A stretch of 64,000 nucleotides of DNA from Atriophallophorus winterbourni (Eukaryota; Platyhelminthes; Trematoda; Plagiorchiida; Microphallidae). The notes below the pieces were generated by a model. The model saw only the letters and a list, made by a program, of their open reading frames with translations, did no database searches and was not told the origin of the DNA. Numbering within the stretch: the first letter of the stretch is position 1; each line of letters starts with the position of its first letter. Positions 13,700 through 25,195 of this stretch are shown piece by piece. The DNA is taken from contig JACCGJ010000671.1 in the NCBI GenBank assembly GCA_013407085.1, positions 40,921-104,920 of the forward strand. The letters run 5' to 3'. The position numbers and the translations under genes were made by a program.

Positions 13700-15720
13700 T
13701 CCAAAACCATTTGCAGTTTCTCACAATCATCTGCAGAAAAAAATTACGTCCAAATTTTCATATAATTCGCGAACAGGACCATTCTGGATGATTTGAGAAG
13801 AAGTAAATCTTTTATGTATTTCAGAAAGAGGAGTGGGCCTTGCTCGAATCCTTTCAGGACTCCGCTGGTGGTTTTAAGCATTTGGGATAGCACTCTGTTT
13901 ACTTTACCTCGAGCTTGGCGATCTGATAGTAGTCGAACAACCATGAGAGAAGCTGTTCACATATTCATAAACTTATCAGTTTTGAAGAAGCAAACGGTGA
14001 TTGACTCTTTCAAAATGTCTAAGTAAGTGAATGCAAGAAATTCCATTCAAGTCCTTCGTCCAGTCGGCTAATGATATGAGAAGATTCGCTAGACAAGAGC
14101 TATAAGATTGAAATCCATGCTGCACTAGCGAAAGGAATTTCGAAATTCAAAGTGTGCAAACCTTCTTTCCGTGACTATACGTTCCATGACCTTACCAATT
14201 ATATGTGATTGCGTGACGGGACGATGATTCTCAGCGTCATATCGGAAGCCTAAGTTGAATATAGGTGTAATATCGCCGGACTTCCAATCCTTTGGTACCA
14301 CTCCATTGTGTATCGAATATTTAAATAGGCTGCATAGCGGTTCCCAAAGCTGATGATGACAGAACCTATTCACATTCGTTGTAATGCCATCCAAACATGG
14401 GGATTTTATTAATTTTAGTTTAGCAATTTGACTTGCGACAATATCTTTATTTATTAAAATGTTTCCCACTGTCTCGATTCCTGAGTAGACTAAATACTCA
14501 CAACGTTTCACTCAAACGTTTGGTCGAACACTTTGTAGTAATAAATCGCGAGAGCATTTGCGGTTTCCAACGCGATCTTAGTGAGTTTTTCGCCATTCTG
14601 GAAGGCGAAAATGGCTGGTTTGACTTTTGCATCCACGTTCATGATTTTGTATAGCATTTTATGGTTGCATTCCATTCTTGACAGCATCAGTTGCTTCTTT
14701 TCCCTATCATCTCGAATAAGTGAAGTCAATTTGTGGCCTAACGTACGAAAGGATTGCCATGAAGCAGAACTATTGTTGTCTTTTTGCTGCTTTTTTGCTC
14801 TCCGGTTCGGCGCTATCCACATTTTTGTTTTGCTGCAGACAACAAAATGATGTTTATATTTGGGTGTTCTAGAAGCGATCATCGAGTTCTCGTGTTTTCT
14901 CAGTTTCAAAAAATCTTTAATTTCGTTCCATTGTGAGTCATGTCTCGGTTGGTAATCCTGCCGATGCTCAATCTGCTCGAGTTATTTACTTAGGACCAAT
15001 TTATCTACCCGAAAAACCACCCCATTCCGTGCAAGAGATTGATGAGTACTGCAAACATAGTCGACTAGGAGCACTGAATGGCCACTAAGACCAAGCGCAG
15101 GCTAGAATCCGATCGCTTCGACAGATTGTTCTTTCGATGTTAACACAAAATCCAAGACGGATGGACGGTCAGAACCTGTTCTCCGGGTGCAATCTTGAAC
15201 ATGGTTATAATAAGGGACTGAAACTATTACCTCTCTAAATAAGTATTTCAGCGTTTGTGCGAGTAAACCTTTCTGAGATAAAAGGTAGGCATGTTAAAAT
15301 CGCCGATAATAAGTTTTGTTGCTAGCTAAGTGCGAGTCCAGAGCTGAAGCACTTGGATCAACCATTCGTTGTATGATTCCGTAGATGAAGGAGAGCGGTG
15401 AACCACACCAACCATGAAAACGTTACCAGAAATCAGAGTGAAAGAACACCATATTTTATCCGCGAGGGTGAATTCGATGTAGCCTATTTGACGGCGCTGG
15501 AGGCAATTATGATAATAAAGAGCAAAACCGCCACTAATTCTCTCGATCGTTTTTTATCAAATTCATATTTGGAATGGATATCTGAGTTTCAATCAACTAG
15601 CAATTATACCAAGTTTCTGTAATGGGGATAACGTCCGATAAGTAGTGCGAATATATTTCCGTTTACTCAGCTAATTGGTTCGAAAAGCTTTGCGCATTTG
15701 TATATGAACATTTACTAAAG
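13700..15720 (-). pseudogene. Decayed CR1-like LINE
   Basis: An endonuclease remnant (LIIGDFN-like near 15320-15295), then a linker, then RT pieces (DWKSGDITPIFNLGFRYDAE and IGKVMERIVTE at 14511-14125, and GVLKGFEQGPLLFLKYIKDL with degenerate FANYMKIWT for FADDMKLW at 13944-13744). Heavily mutated. Confidence 0.75.
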
Positions 15721-17489
15721 TTAGTAGTTTTCAAATCATGAAAAGTTATCAATGGGTCGACTCGGTTAGAGTCGGAATGCTCATGGGTTTTAAAACTATC
15801 TGATGATATTCAGTTTGAACTGCATAAATAAGCGTAGGTGGGTCGGTACAATCCGTTTGCTTGCTTCCGGCTATTATTCTGGGCAAGATCAACTTGATGA
15901 TTTTGAGTAAGTTTCTTCGATTAGCTTTCCATTGACGATTGATGCTCTCTGTCATTTTGGTTGTCAAAATGGTTAGCTTTAAAGGGCTGGGACCATGCCG
16001 TTTATGTTGCAGATAGCGGTATCATTAAAGAATCCAATCTGGCTTGTTAATCCGATGTTTTGGCTAATTATTTTCATTGTTTGAGATCAGTGCTCAATAT
16101 TCTTGAGAAGTAATGTTAAGTGCTTTTCTACCGGCTTTGGTAAATACAATACTCCCTGATTATTTTATTTCTCTAGATTTCTTCGATGACTTTCTTTCCA
16201 CTATGATATGCCTGCCATGGATACACAGAAGATTCTGGAAAACACGAAGATGGTGGGCATTGAAAGATACTTTTTTCCACCTTCCTCCGTCCGGATCGCA
16301 GCGATATTCGTACGAAGTGGAATCTCCTTGTGTGGAGTATTCAAGTGACGGTTCAGCGAACTATTGATAGGAGTAACTGTAGACAAGCTTATTGACTACA
16401 TAGCTTAACCCTCAACTAAGTGGTTTTTGTTTAACTCGGAAGTGTTCATCGGATTCGGTCACGTTTGTCACATATAAACTAAAGTTATACCCGCTTTGTG
16501 CCCTCTTTGTGGGTCTTTCGTTCAGGTTAATCAGCTTTGTGTCAGTGGGTGTGAACAAGCATGTCGAGCAATCGAGGTGTGAATATCTTGGGCGCAAAAA
16601 AGCGGTGTTCACGAATAAGTGCAAAATCAGTATTGAATACAGCGATACGCTGCGGTAGTTGATCGCACAATGTTGAATATATAAGCAGTCGATGACAAAG
16701 AATAAGATCTTCCCGATGACGTTAATCCCTCGCGGGACTTGAAGAGTATTAACATCCAATATAGAAAAATCGCAAGAATTTTGAATTCGCTCGTATTATC
16801 GAATACCGCTACCGGTATATTCAGAAAGGTGACTTTGAGGACACTCTAACAAGGTATAAAATATCCAGATACATCTAAGCGTAAAAACAGTATATCCTGA
16901 TAATCAGGAGCTTAAAATGATGCCACAGTGTGCGTTTGTATCTGAAAAAAACAATAACACTGAAAAAGTGTTAGTGGGTTTTGGCGAAAACGTAAATGAC
17001 ACAGATAGAGAACTAGTGATCCACTGAGTTTGAAAAATGCATTGGGTGTAGTAAAATAAATTTTAAAATTATGTTCACGGGGTACATGTGTCTTGGAATT
17101 GGGAGATTGCATGAAGGTGAGATTGGAAGTGAACTTTAAACGAACTAAAAGGAGCTGCTTCATAAAGCGTGCCTCAGAGAGTGTTTTACTGAATGCGAAC
17201 TCTCACGCAGAAAAAGCTGTATCGACATTGATGCTTGTTCTGTTGATATAACATTATAAGATGATGTCTTTGGAGGTGAGTGCTTCAAGAGGAAAAGTAT
17301 AACGATCAGCATGGATGGTATGGGTTATTCAAAATCCGGTGTGTAATTAACATGTCACCGCGGAAAAGACGGTAGGTAACAAAAAAATATATCGAAATTG
17401 CTTAACCTTTCTTCATAAGACATATCCTGCTTACCACGGAGAGGCATTGTTGCACGACGCAAGAAGCGACACATCATCAAAGTTTTTGA
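15721..17489. other. No recognisable feature
   Basis: Only short chance reading frames; no family motif or repeat match that I can support. Confidence 0.3.
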
Positions 17490-18047
17490 GCAAATAATAA
17501 CCGCAGACATAGTGTGACGTCTGGAAACAAACCAACTTTTGGCAGTTGTCCAACATGGATTTCGCAGAAATCGCTCTTGTCTAACAAATTTACTGACAAG
17601 CTTAGACGATTAGAAGAGGGTTGTAGATGCGGGTGGCTGTATTGATGCGTGCTATCTGGACATTTCTAAAGCTTTCCACAGAGTTGATCATAATTTACTC
17701 TTGAACAAGCTGAAGAAACACGGTATTGTAGGGAGGCTATATGAATTGATAAGTGATTACATCAGCAACAGACATATCAGAATTCGTGTGGACGGCTTAT
17801 TATCGAAGAGAATCGAGGTCATTAGTGGTGTTCCACAAGCTCAGTGCTTGGACGAATACAGTTTCTAGTATATATGAACGATATACCAATACCAAATGAC
17901 AGTGAGATGATTTCGTTTGCTGTCGATATAAAAGTATGGAGGCGAATCAGCAATGATGACGATTGTATTTTGCTGCAGAACGATTTGTATGCTCTGTACA
18001 CCTGGTCATTCGAAAATAAACTGTCATTTAATATTCCAAAGTCGAAG

Positions 18048-18609
18048 AGTATGAATCCGCGTTGATGTCTTGGAAATTCCTCTTTCGGTCCAGCAAGATC
18101 AAACGAACTGGAGAAATTTGTTTCCCACCCTACACCCGTGTTCCTCATCAAGTTTTTTGTGTCATAATTTTCCCGTGATATTTGTTGTTTGTTCTTTAAA
18201 TTAAAAATACCATTTACACTAAATGTAAAATCTGTGAGCGTTTTCTTTCCCGAACATTGTTCCTCTGTTCAACTGCACTTAAGCTTCCGCACATTTTGAT
18301 TTGTCCGTTACCCGTTTTTACCGTTATTGGAAAACGTTATTTTTTGTGCTCTCAACTGAGCTGTTCGACTTCCGTTTATTGGACGCGTTGGGTTTGCATT
18401 GAAACCTGTATTCGATTACCGTTGAGGCTTATTATATTTTGCATTTTAATCGTTTTTGTCAATATAGTACAGCGTAAATTGACGTATTGTTCTGATTTGG
18501 GATCGATTCGTAAACGCTCGTCACTCCCGGTTTGAGAATCTTGTGACTTGTAGCAGGCAACTAGTTTCCGTGACAGAAACTATTCCCCAGTGACGATTGG
18601 GTCGCTACA
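18048..18609 (-). mobile_element. Candidate solo LTR inserted in the CR1
   Basis: The insert is flanked by a 5-bp duplication cgaag (18043-18047 and 18610-18614), and the CR1 frame continues across it. Read on the minus strand it begins TGTAGCGACCC, like the Gypsy LTR start TGTAGTGACC at 23652. Its other end (…CATACT) does not end in CA, so LTR identity is tentative. Confidence 0.4.
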
Positions 18610-19314
18610 CGAAGATTATTCAGATCGGTCGTGACCTTGGCTTTTCCTATCAATACAAGCTCGGCGACAGAAACCTACAGTACACTAAAGAAGAAAAGGA
18701 CCAGGATGTCTTGATTTGCGGTAGTTTGAAAAATCATCTACAATGCGAAGTCGTTCACAAAAGCGTGTCTCAGCTGCTGGGCATGTTACGGCAGATATTT
18801 CGACGTTCTCCCCAGGGTGTTTTCCTCTCTTGATGAACACATATACACACTCGGTTCTAGAAAATGCCACACAAGCCTGGACACCATTGCTCCGAAAATA
18901 CATCTTAATTCTGGATCGCATATATCAAAGAACTTCTGAACTTATCATTGGACTCGCCATTCGCTGGGCGACTCAGACGACTGGAGCTGATGACACTTGT
19001 ACAAAGAAGAATGCGACGTGATCTCATCCTCGAATACAAAATATTTACTACTCTTTCCCACCCCCTGGAGTTATTATTTCACCTTCTATCTTCCGGCAAC
19101 AGCCGTGGTATTGTTTTCAAGTTGCAAATACCACATTCTAAACGAAACTGCCGCAGGTATTTTTATTCGGTGCGTGTGTGCTTTGTTTGAAATTCCCTAC
19201 CTGCCTATTTGGTAAATTCAACCAGTTTATCTATATTCAAACGGAACTTCACAATTATATGAGAGCTAATCCGATTTTTGCCCCAACCATTAATTAACTA
19301 TGATCATCCCATTG

Positions 19315-19317
<3 letters not shown>

Positions 19318-19350
<33 letters not shown>
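19318..19350. repeat. (TA)n microsatellite
   Basis: An uninterrupted run of alternating t and a in the 3'-UTR of the decayed CR1. Confidence 0.9.
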
Positions 19351-19353
<3 letters not shown>

Positions 19354-19429
19354 ACCGATAGTTCCACTGTATGGTTATTGTAAATTCAATTGCTTTTTCA
19401 ACCATAAATCTTGAATCTTGAATCGTTGC

Positions 19430-21129
19430 ATAGCCAAGGCTGCCAAACATACCAAGAGTGTAAAGTGTATTTTAAGTGTGGACGGATGTTGACATTCAGC
19501 ATTGCCGGGAAGGGAGACTGGTCTAACCCGCTAAAGCGCTGTGAAGTAAGCCGATTTTGCGGTTGGCCGCAGCTGCAGCTCCTTTGAATTGTCCTGGATG
19601 ATAATACCAAGATCTTTTTCTTGACGAACAATCTCACGTAATGTCGTACCCAAACGGTAAGAGACAGGATCTGAGTGTAGGATGGGGTGAATGGGAGATG
19701 ATTTCTTAAAGATTGACTGTGTGAACTATATAAGTCAACTTGTATGACATGTGAATTCATTAGGTTTGAGCAAGCGGAAGGTTTTGACATCTTCCACAAA
19801 TCGAAGGAATGACGTTTCAATGTTCTGGCTAATGCCATTGATGAAAATGATAAAGATTAGTATAATAAGAATGGAGCCTTGTTTCAGACTGCACTTGATT
19901 GGAAAGCGGGCTGAATAGGAGTCACACGCACGAACACCGAGTGAGATGTCGCGATGAAAGTAATTCTACCAAGAAAGTAAGGAAAACCCAACGCCGCGGG
20001 AAGCGAGTTTATGTAGAAGAATATCATGTGCAACATGGTCGAATGCCTTGGAGAAATTTAGATGTATTACATCTACACCAATGCCCTCATCGACGGATTT
20101 CATCGTGTTATCCGGTGCAAAGAGCATGTTGGGAGTGCATAAACGCTTGGTGCAAAGGCCGTGTTGTTGTGTGATTAAGTCTATTAATTTCAAGATGTGA
20201 GACAAGGTGATCGGAGACTATGCTCCTCATGACTTTAGGAATGACTGACAAGATTAATGTAGCGATAATTTGCTGGTTCTGATGAGATTCCGTCTTTAAA
20301 TATAGGAGTGACAACACCTGCCCAAGCTTGGAGAACACTATCGGAGTCCATACAACGTTGATTAATCGTTGCAAGTAGATGAGATATATGTAACGCGATA
20401 ACATTTTAAATCTTAGTATGGATGCCGTTGAGTCCTGGTGATGATTATTGCCGTAGACATGAAACCATCTTGTGGACCGCATCAGGGATAAGCCTTATTT
20501 CGGGCATTTCTTATACGTCATATGAAGGAGAAGAAAAACATGAGGAGCTTGTAAAATAAATGGGTTTGAAAATTTGGTTTCAGTGTTTAAAAAAGGCTTA
20601 CAGCTCCTAAGGCGGTTGCAGTGAGACCGTTTGCGCTGTTTAGGGATGGAATTCCAAATTTAACAACGCACTTCTGATTCAAAAATTGGAACGAGCTTTT
20701 GGGGTTGTCCCAAAAATTGTGACATATGTGCAATTCATATTGATATTTGTCTTGGCGGCTGAGATATGTGTAATAATTTGGCAGTGACCTAAAAATTTCC
20801 CAGTCAGTTCGATTTCGCCTTGCCGAGGACACCGCCATGCAAAGTTTCGCAGTGATATGGATTTCAGTGTTCGGCTACGAAGGAATGATTCGGGCGTCTT
20901 TCGACAGAGGGCCTTCACGTGATAAGCAACACGTAGCAGCGCGCGCCACTGAGTTAAAAACGTGGTCCATGCATCATCGATCTAGTCAAACATTGAGAAA
21001 TCGCACGAGTTGGTTGCGACGAGTTAGTGGAACAGACATTAATCGGTAATCCAGCGGCTTTTAGATAGAGGTTCGTTGAAGCAGTCCATGAAAGAGACAA
21101 ATTTGAATATCAAGACAACCTGATTGCTG
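19430..21129 (-). pseudogene. Decayed CR1-like LINE running into the assembly gap
   Basis: Minus-strand fragments: IRPHLKYTLHSWY (about 19480), DVIHLNFSKAFDHVAHDILL and QHGLCTKRLCTPNML (20205-19966), and an upstream linker (20918-20587). It starts directly beside the (CTTGAAT)n tail of the plus-strand CR1. The far end is hidden by the gap. Confidence 0.7.
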
Positions 21130-22129
21130 NNNNNNNNNNNNNNNNNNNNNNNNNNNNNNNNNNNNNNNNNNNNNNNNNNNNNNNNNNNNNNNNNNNNNNN
21201 NNNNNNNNNNNNNNNNNNNNNNNNNNNNNNNNNNNNNNNNNNNNNNNNNNNNNNNNNNNNNNNNNNNNNNNNNNNNNNNNNNNNNNNNNNNNNNNNNNNN
21301 NNNNNNNNNNNNNNNNNNNNNNNNNNNNNNNNNNNNNNNNNNNNNNNNNNNNNNNNNNNNNNNNNNNNNNNNNNNNNNNNNNNNNNNNNNNNNNNNNNNN
21401 NNNNNNNNNNNNNNNNNNNNNNNNNNNNNNNNNNNNNNNNNNNNNNNNNNNNNNNNNNNNNNNNNNNNNNNNNNNNNNNNNNNNNNNNNNNNNNNNNNNN
21501 NNNNNNNNNNNNNNNNNNNNNNNNNNNNNNNNNNNNNNNNNNNNNNNNNNNNNNNNNNNNNNNNNNNNNNNNNNNNNNNNNNNNNNNNNNNNNNNNNNNN
21601 NNNNNNNNNNNNNNNNNNNNNNNNNNNNNNNNNNNNNNNNNNNNNNNNNNNNNNNNNNNNNNNNNNNNNNNNNNNNNNNNNNNNNNNNNNNNNNNNNNNN
21701 NNNNNNNNNNNNNNNNNNNNNNNNNNNNNNNNNNNNNNNNNNNNNNNNNNNNNNNNNNNNNNNNNNNNNNNNNNNNNNNNNNNNNNNNNNNNNNNNNNNN
21801 NNNNNNNNNNNNNNNNNNNNNNNNNNNNNNNNNNNNNNNNNNNNNNNNNNNNNNNNNNNNNNNNNNNNNNNNNNNNNNNNNNNNNNNNNNNNNNNNNNNN
21901 NNNNNNNNNNNNNNNNNNNNNNNNNNNNNNNNNNNNNNNNNNNNNNNNNNNNNNNNNNNNNNNNNNNNNNNNNNNNNNNNNNNNNNNNNNNNNNNNNNNN
22001 NNNNNNNNNNNNNNNNNNNNNNNNNNNNNNNNNNNNNNNNNNNNNNNNNNNNNNNNNNNNNNNNNNNNNNNNNNNNNNNNNNNNNNNNNNNNNNNNNNNN
22101 NNNNNNNNNNNNNNNNNNNNNNNNNNNNN
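21130..22129. other. Assembly gap (1000 N)
   Basis: Exactly 1000 N. A round length suggests an unsized scaffold gap, so the true distance and content are unknown. Confidence 0.98.
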
Positions 22130-22561
22130 GTTCAATCCTGGGCACCGTACTTAAAAAAGGATATAGCATGTCTCGAAAGGGTCCAGCGCCTTGTGACTAG
22201 GATGGTTGAGGGTCAGGCAGGTAAAACTTCTGAGGCTAGACTCAAGGACCTCGGTTTGTTCTCACTAAAGAGACGGCGGCTGCGAGGTGACCTAATAGAA
22301 GCCTTCAAGATTCTAAAGGGTCTTACAGGTGATAATATTACTGAAATCCTTAAACTTGCACCTAAAGTAGCTACAAGAGGTAATTCCATGAAACTTCTTA
22401 AGAGTAGGCCCAGGTTGCTGGCACGTGAGCACTTTTTCAGCAACCGTGTGGTCAACTTCTGGAACAAGCTCCCAGATTGTATAGTAAGCCTCCCAAATGT
22501 GTTGAGCTTTAAAAAGGAATTAGACGTTAAATGGTCTATCATATTTCCGCATATTGTCTAA
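22130..22561 (+). pseudogene. LINE reverse-transcriptase C-terminal end
   Basis: A CR1/L2-type C-terminus: LKDLGLFSLKRRRLRGDLIE, AFKILKGL, and FFSNRVVNFWNKLPDCIV, stopping at 22561, followed by an A-rich stretch (22562-22595). The start is lost in the gap, and one frameshift lies near 22190. Confidence 0.8.
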
Positions 22562-22607
22562 TAAAAAAAACTTTAAAAAAAACAAAAAAAAGTATTTTTA
22601 TATTTTT

Positions 22608-22700
22608 ATCATATCTGTCTAGGCCTGGACAACCTGACATTAAATTAGCCCACATGCAGTCTATGACTGTTTTTCACTTTACATACACTAGGCTAGTGAT
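22608..22700 (+). repeat. SINE-like repeat, 3' part
   Basis: 'atctgtctaggcctggacaa', 'cccacatgcagtctatgact' and a mutated tail end. Placed directly after the A-rich LINE end. Confidence 0.6.
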
Positions 22701-23155
22701 TTATAACCCAAACATTGTTCACGCATTATTATTGCATGTTCATGAATGGCCTGACATCTCACCGTGCGCGTGAAGAGAAACCCTACCTTACTTTCCAGTT
22801 ATTCGGAAGCAAGAACGTGTGAAAAGTACGAACTTTATACTCGAGATCGAAGTCCCGGGTGCTCAACCGCATACCGTCGAAGGAAATCTGGGCGCGTGAT
22901 TGGCTTTTAGCCACCTTCAGCCCTGTGCAACTTGAACTTGAACTTGAGACCTCAGTGGAGTTTGGCGGTACGTCCAATTTGGTTGTATTTCCCACGCTCT
23001 TGTTAACAATCCATTTCCGGATTGCTTTTCTCTGATTTTGCTGTAAATTGGTAATCAATTTATTGCATTATACACATCATAACGCGAAGTCTATTTCGTC
23101 TGTGAAATTTATTTGCTGTAATCACTATTCAAATATTTTCTTTATTATGATTGCC
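22701..23155. other. No recognisable feature
   Basis: Unassigned DNA. A pyrimidine-rich tract ending in 'cttgcag' just before 23166 looks like a splice acceptor, but what follows is LINE sequence. Confidence 0.3.
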
Positions 23156-23504
23156 CTCACTTGCAGAAAAGCTGAGGTGCTATTGCCCCTCTACAAGGCA
23201 ATAGTAAGGCCACATTTAGAATACTGTATCCCGGCTTGGAAGCCGTATTACCAGAAGGATATAGTGCAGCTAGAAAAGGTACAGAAGCTGGCCACTCGCA
23301 TGATCGATGGGTTAGCACACACCAATTATGAAAATCGTCTATTAGCACTAGGACTTTTCTCACTTAGGAGGAAGCAACTTAGGAGGGATCTTATAGAGAC
23401 ATTTAAGGTTGTCAAAGGATTAAGTTGTCTAGAAATCTATGATTTCTCCCGGTTCTCTTCTTTGGTTGGTACACGAGGGCACAGTTTTAAGCTAAGTGAA
23501 CAGC
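23156..23504 (+). pseudogene. LINE reverse-transcriptase C-terminal fragment
   Basis: AIVRPHLEYCIPAWKPYYQK, RMIDGLAHTNYENRLLALGL and FSLRRKQLRRDLIETFKVVK are the CR1/L2-type C-terminal block. Homology ends abruptly at 'GTRGHSFKL', where another repeat begins. Confidence 0.8.
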
Positions 23505-23650
23505 CCAGCTCCTGGCCTGCACGTGGCGGAACTGCTTCTACTGACAATGGAAGGGACGAAGGCGGATGACTGGCGCCTCAAAACCAGTTTGCTCCGGGTA
23601 GATGGAGCTCGTCACCCTGGGAGGGCAGTCCATCTAAGGGAAGGAAAACC
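23505..23650 (+). repeat. GC-rich repeat shared with 60.88-61.06 kb
   Basis: Contains 'tcctggcctgcacg', 'cggaactgcttctac', 'atgactggcgcct', 'ctgggagggca' and 'catctaagggaaggaaaacc', also found in reverse orientation at 60880-61060. Probably the 5' leader of another LINE family; it abuts the Gypsy LTR. Confidence 0.6.
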
Positions 23651-23651
23651 T

Positions 23652-24055
23652 GTAGTGACCTACTTTCCATTGTACCTTAGCATTTTGTACATACACTTTT
23701 TTAGCCTTGTATGATTATCCATTTTTTGGCCATGTACACTTCATCTGTATCAATGCATGTACATTATACTTTTTGGCGGTCAATACAATTTCGAACTCGG
23801 ACTCTGTCTTCTTCCGTGGTTGCGAAGTCTGTGTGCGCCACTTTGTGCTGGAACTGTGATTAACGGAATCTCCAACATTTCAGCGCATTCTGCACCTTGG
23901 ATTCCATCTCTTGGATTTTCCTGTGTGGATTACTTCGCTATCGTTGGACGTTACGGATCTTTATTTGGACATTTGCTCTCTTGGTCCTTCAGTGAGTTCT
24001 TTCCATTTTTGCCATTTTGTGTGTAGTGCTAGACTTATATTTTCGGTCCACTACA
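23652..24055 (+). repeat. 5' LTR of the Gypsy (CsRn1-type) element
   Basis: 404 bp, beginning TGTAGTGACC and ending GGTCCACTACA. The ends are a 7-bp inverted repeat (TGTAGTG/CACTACA), as expected of an LTR, and a primer-binding site follows four bases later. No matching 3' LTR is found downstream. Confidence 0.8.
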
Positions 24056-24059
24056 TAAT

Positions 24060-24072
24060 TGGTGAGCCCGAC
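24060..24072 (+). promoter_or_regulatory. Primer-binding site of the Gypsy element
   Basis: TGGTGAGCCCGAC lies 4 nt after the LTR. It fits the complement of the 3' end of tRNA-Trp except for one base; CsRn1-clade elements are known for tRNA-Trp priming. Confidence 0.65.
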
Positions 24073-24166
24073 TACTCCTGACACTGGATTTTTTTTAAAT
24101 TTACGATAAATTCGTATTCGTAAATTTTTGGCTTATATTTTGGAATACTCACTTAAACCCCCCACC

Positions 24167-24956
24167 ATGAGCGATCCCTCTTTAAGTAAAGATCTTCAAA
24201 TCCCTCGATCACAGCCAGTTTTCTTGTTCATTACCAATTTTTGGTGCATCCAACCCACGTTTATGGTTCGGTCAAATCGAAGCTACTTTTCGTATTTATA
24301 ACATCACTGACCAGACTATTATGTTTTCCCACGTGGTGCGTCTACTTCCACTCGAGATAGCTGAAGAAGTCAGTGACTTAATTCATTCCATGCCTGAGGA
24401 TGACCCATACGAAAACTTAAAATCAGCACTAATTGAACGAGTGGGTATCTCCGAGCAACGAGAACTCGACACCCTTTTCTCACAGATGCAGCTTGGCGAC
24501 AGAAAGCCCTCTCAATTTCTTCGTCATATGAAAGAGCTACTCAGGGGGAGAAAAATGGATGAAAGTAATTTTAAACAGTTGTGGTTAAAAAATCTCCCAT
24601 CCGATACACGCCAAGTTTTAGCGGGTTTGAACACCTACGTGCCGCTAGACGAGCTTGCACAAGCAGCGGATAAAATGATTGAAGCTAAAAAGACCGACCA
24701 AATTACGGAGGTTTCTGCACACAGCGCCCCTCAATGTTCTTGTACTGAATTGAAAGAACAAGTAGCCCAATTGACGCTAGTCGTAAAGTCACTTTTATCG
24801 AAACCTCGCTACCGACCTCGCTCAAGATCTAACTCTAGATCCTCGAGACATCCGCACATGTGTTGGTATCACAGGCGATATGGGGATAAAGCCTCTAAGT
24901 GCGCTCCCCCATGCAATTTTGCTCAAAAAACGTCAAACTTTCGGGCCAGCCTGTAA
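24167..24956 (+). pseudogene. gag: Gypsy (CsRn1 clade) gag, frameshifted
   Basis: The gag protein packages the element RNA. The likely start ATG is at 24167 (MSDPSLSKDL...), but the frame must shift near 24215-24230 to reach the conserved gag core (PRLWFGQIEATFRIY, LPSDTRQVLAGL) and the zinc finger CWYHRRYGDKASKCAPPC at about 24860-24916. That Cys-His-Cys-Cys pattern, rather than the usual CCHC, is a hallmark of the CsRn1 clade. The frame ends at 24956; protease codons continue in another frame. Confidence 0.85.
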
Positions 24957-25195
24957 CGGCGACGACTGTAGCGGGCCCATCAAGCCCGAGTCGCCTATTC
25001 TATGTCACAGACAAATCGAGTGGTCCGCGTTTTCTAGTCGATACTGGCGCTGAAATTAGCGTCATACCTCCAACATCCAGCACCTCCAAACCATCGTCCT
25101 ACACTCTTCAAGCGGCAAATGGCACTCGTATCAACACTTACGACCAACGCCTGCTAACCCTCAACTTCCATGGGTGTTTCTCATCGCGGATGTAA
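24899..25195 (+). pseudogene. pro: Gypsy protease segment
   Basis: Aspartic protease with the active site [14 protein letters not shown] at about 25030. It lies in a different frame from gag; the shift falls at a run of six A near 24925, which is either a real frameshift site or an indel. A second frame break near 25168 separates it from the rest of pol ([14 protein letters not shown]). Confidence 0.8.

Larger units (their letters stand above)
17490..19425 (+). pseudogene. Decayed CR1 (same family as the 39-42 kb copy), split by an insertion
   Basis: 17510-18047 keeps RT motifs (QHGFRRNRSCLTNL, CYLDISKAFHRVDHN, SGVPQAQ). The frame resumes at 18615 with KIIQIGRDLGFSYQYKLG, ICGSLKNHLQCEVVHK and LLGMLRQIFRR, close to the CR1 at 41.3 kb, and ends at 19402-19425 with the (CTTGAAT)n tail typical of that family. 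A 562-bp insertion separates the two halves. Confidence 0.8.

Noticed and set aside
21039..22200. Long frames across the gap on both strands.
   Set aside because: They consist almost entirely of N and are artefacts.
23150..23170. Splice acceptor ctcacttgcag as the start of a host exon.
   Set aside because: The following codons are the C-terminal block of a LINE reverse transcriptase; the acceptor-like string is probably chance.
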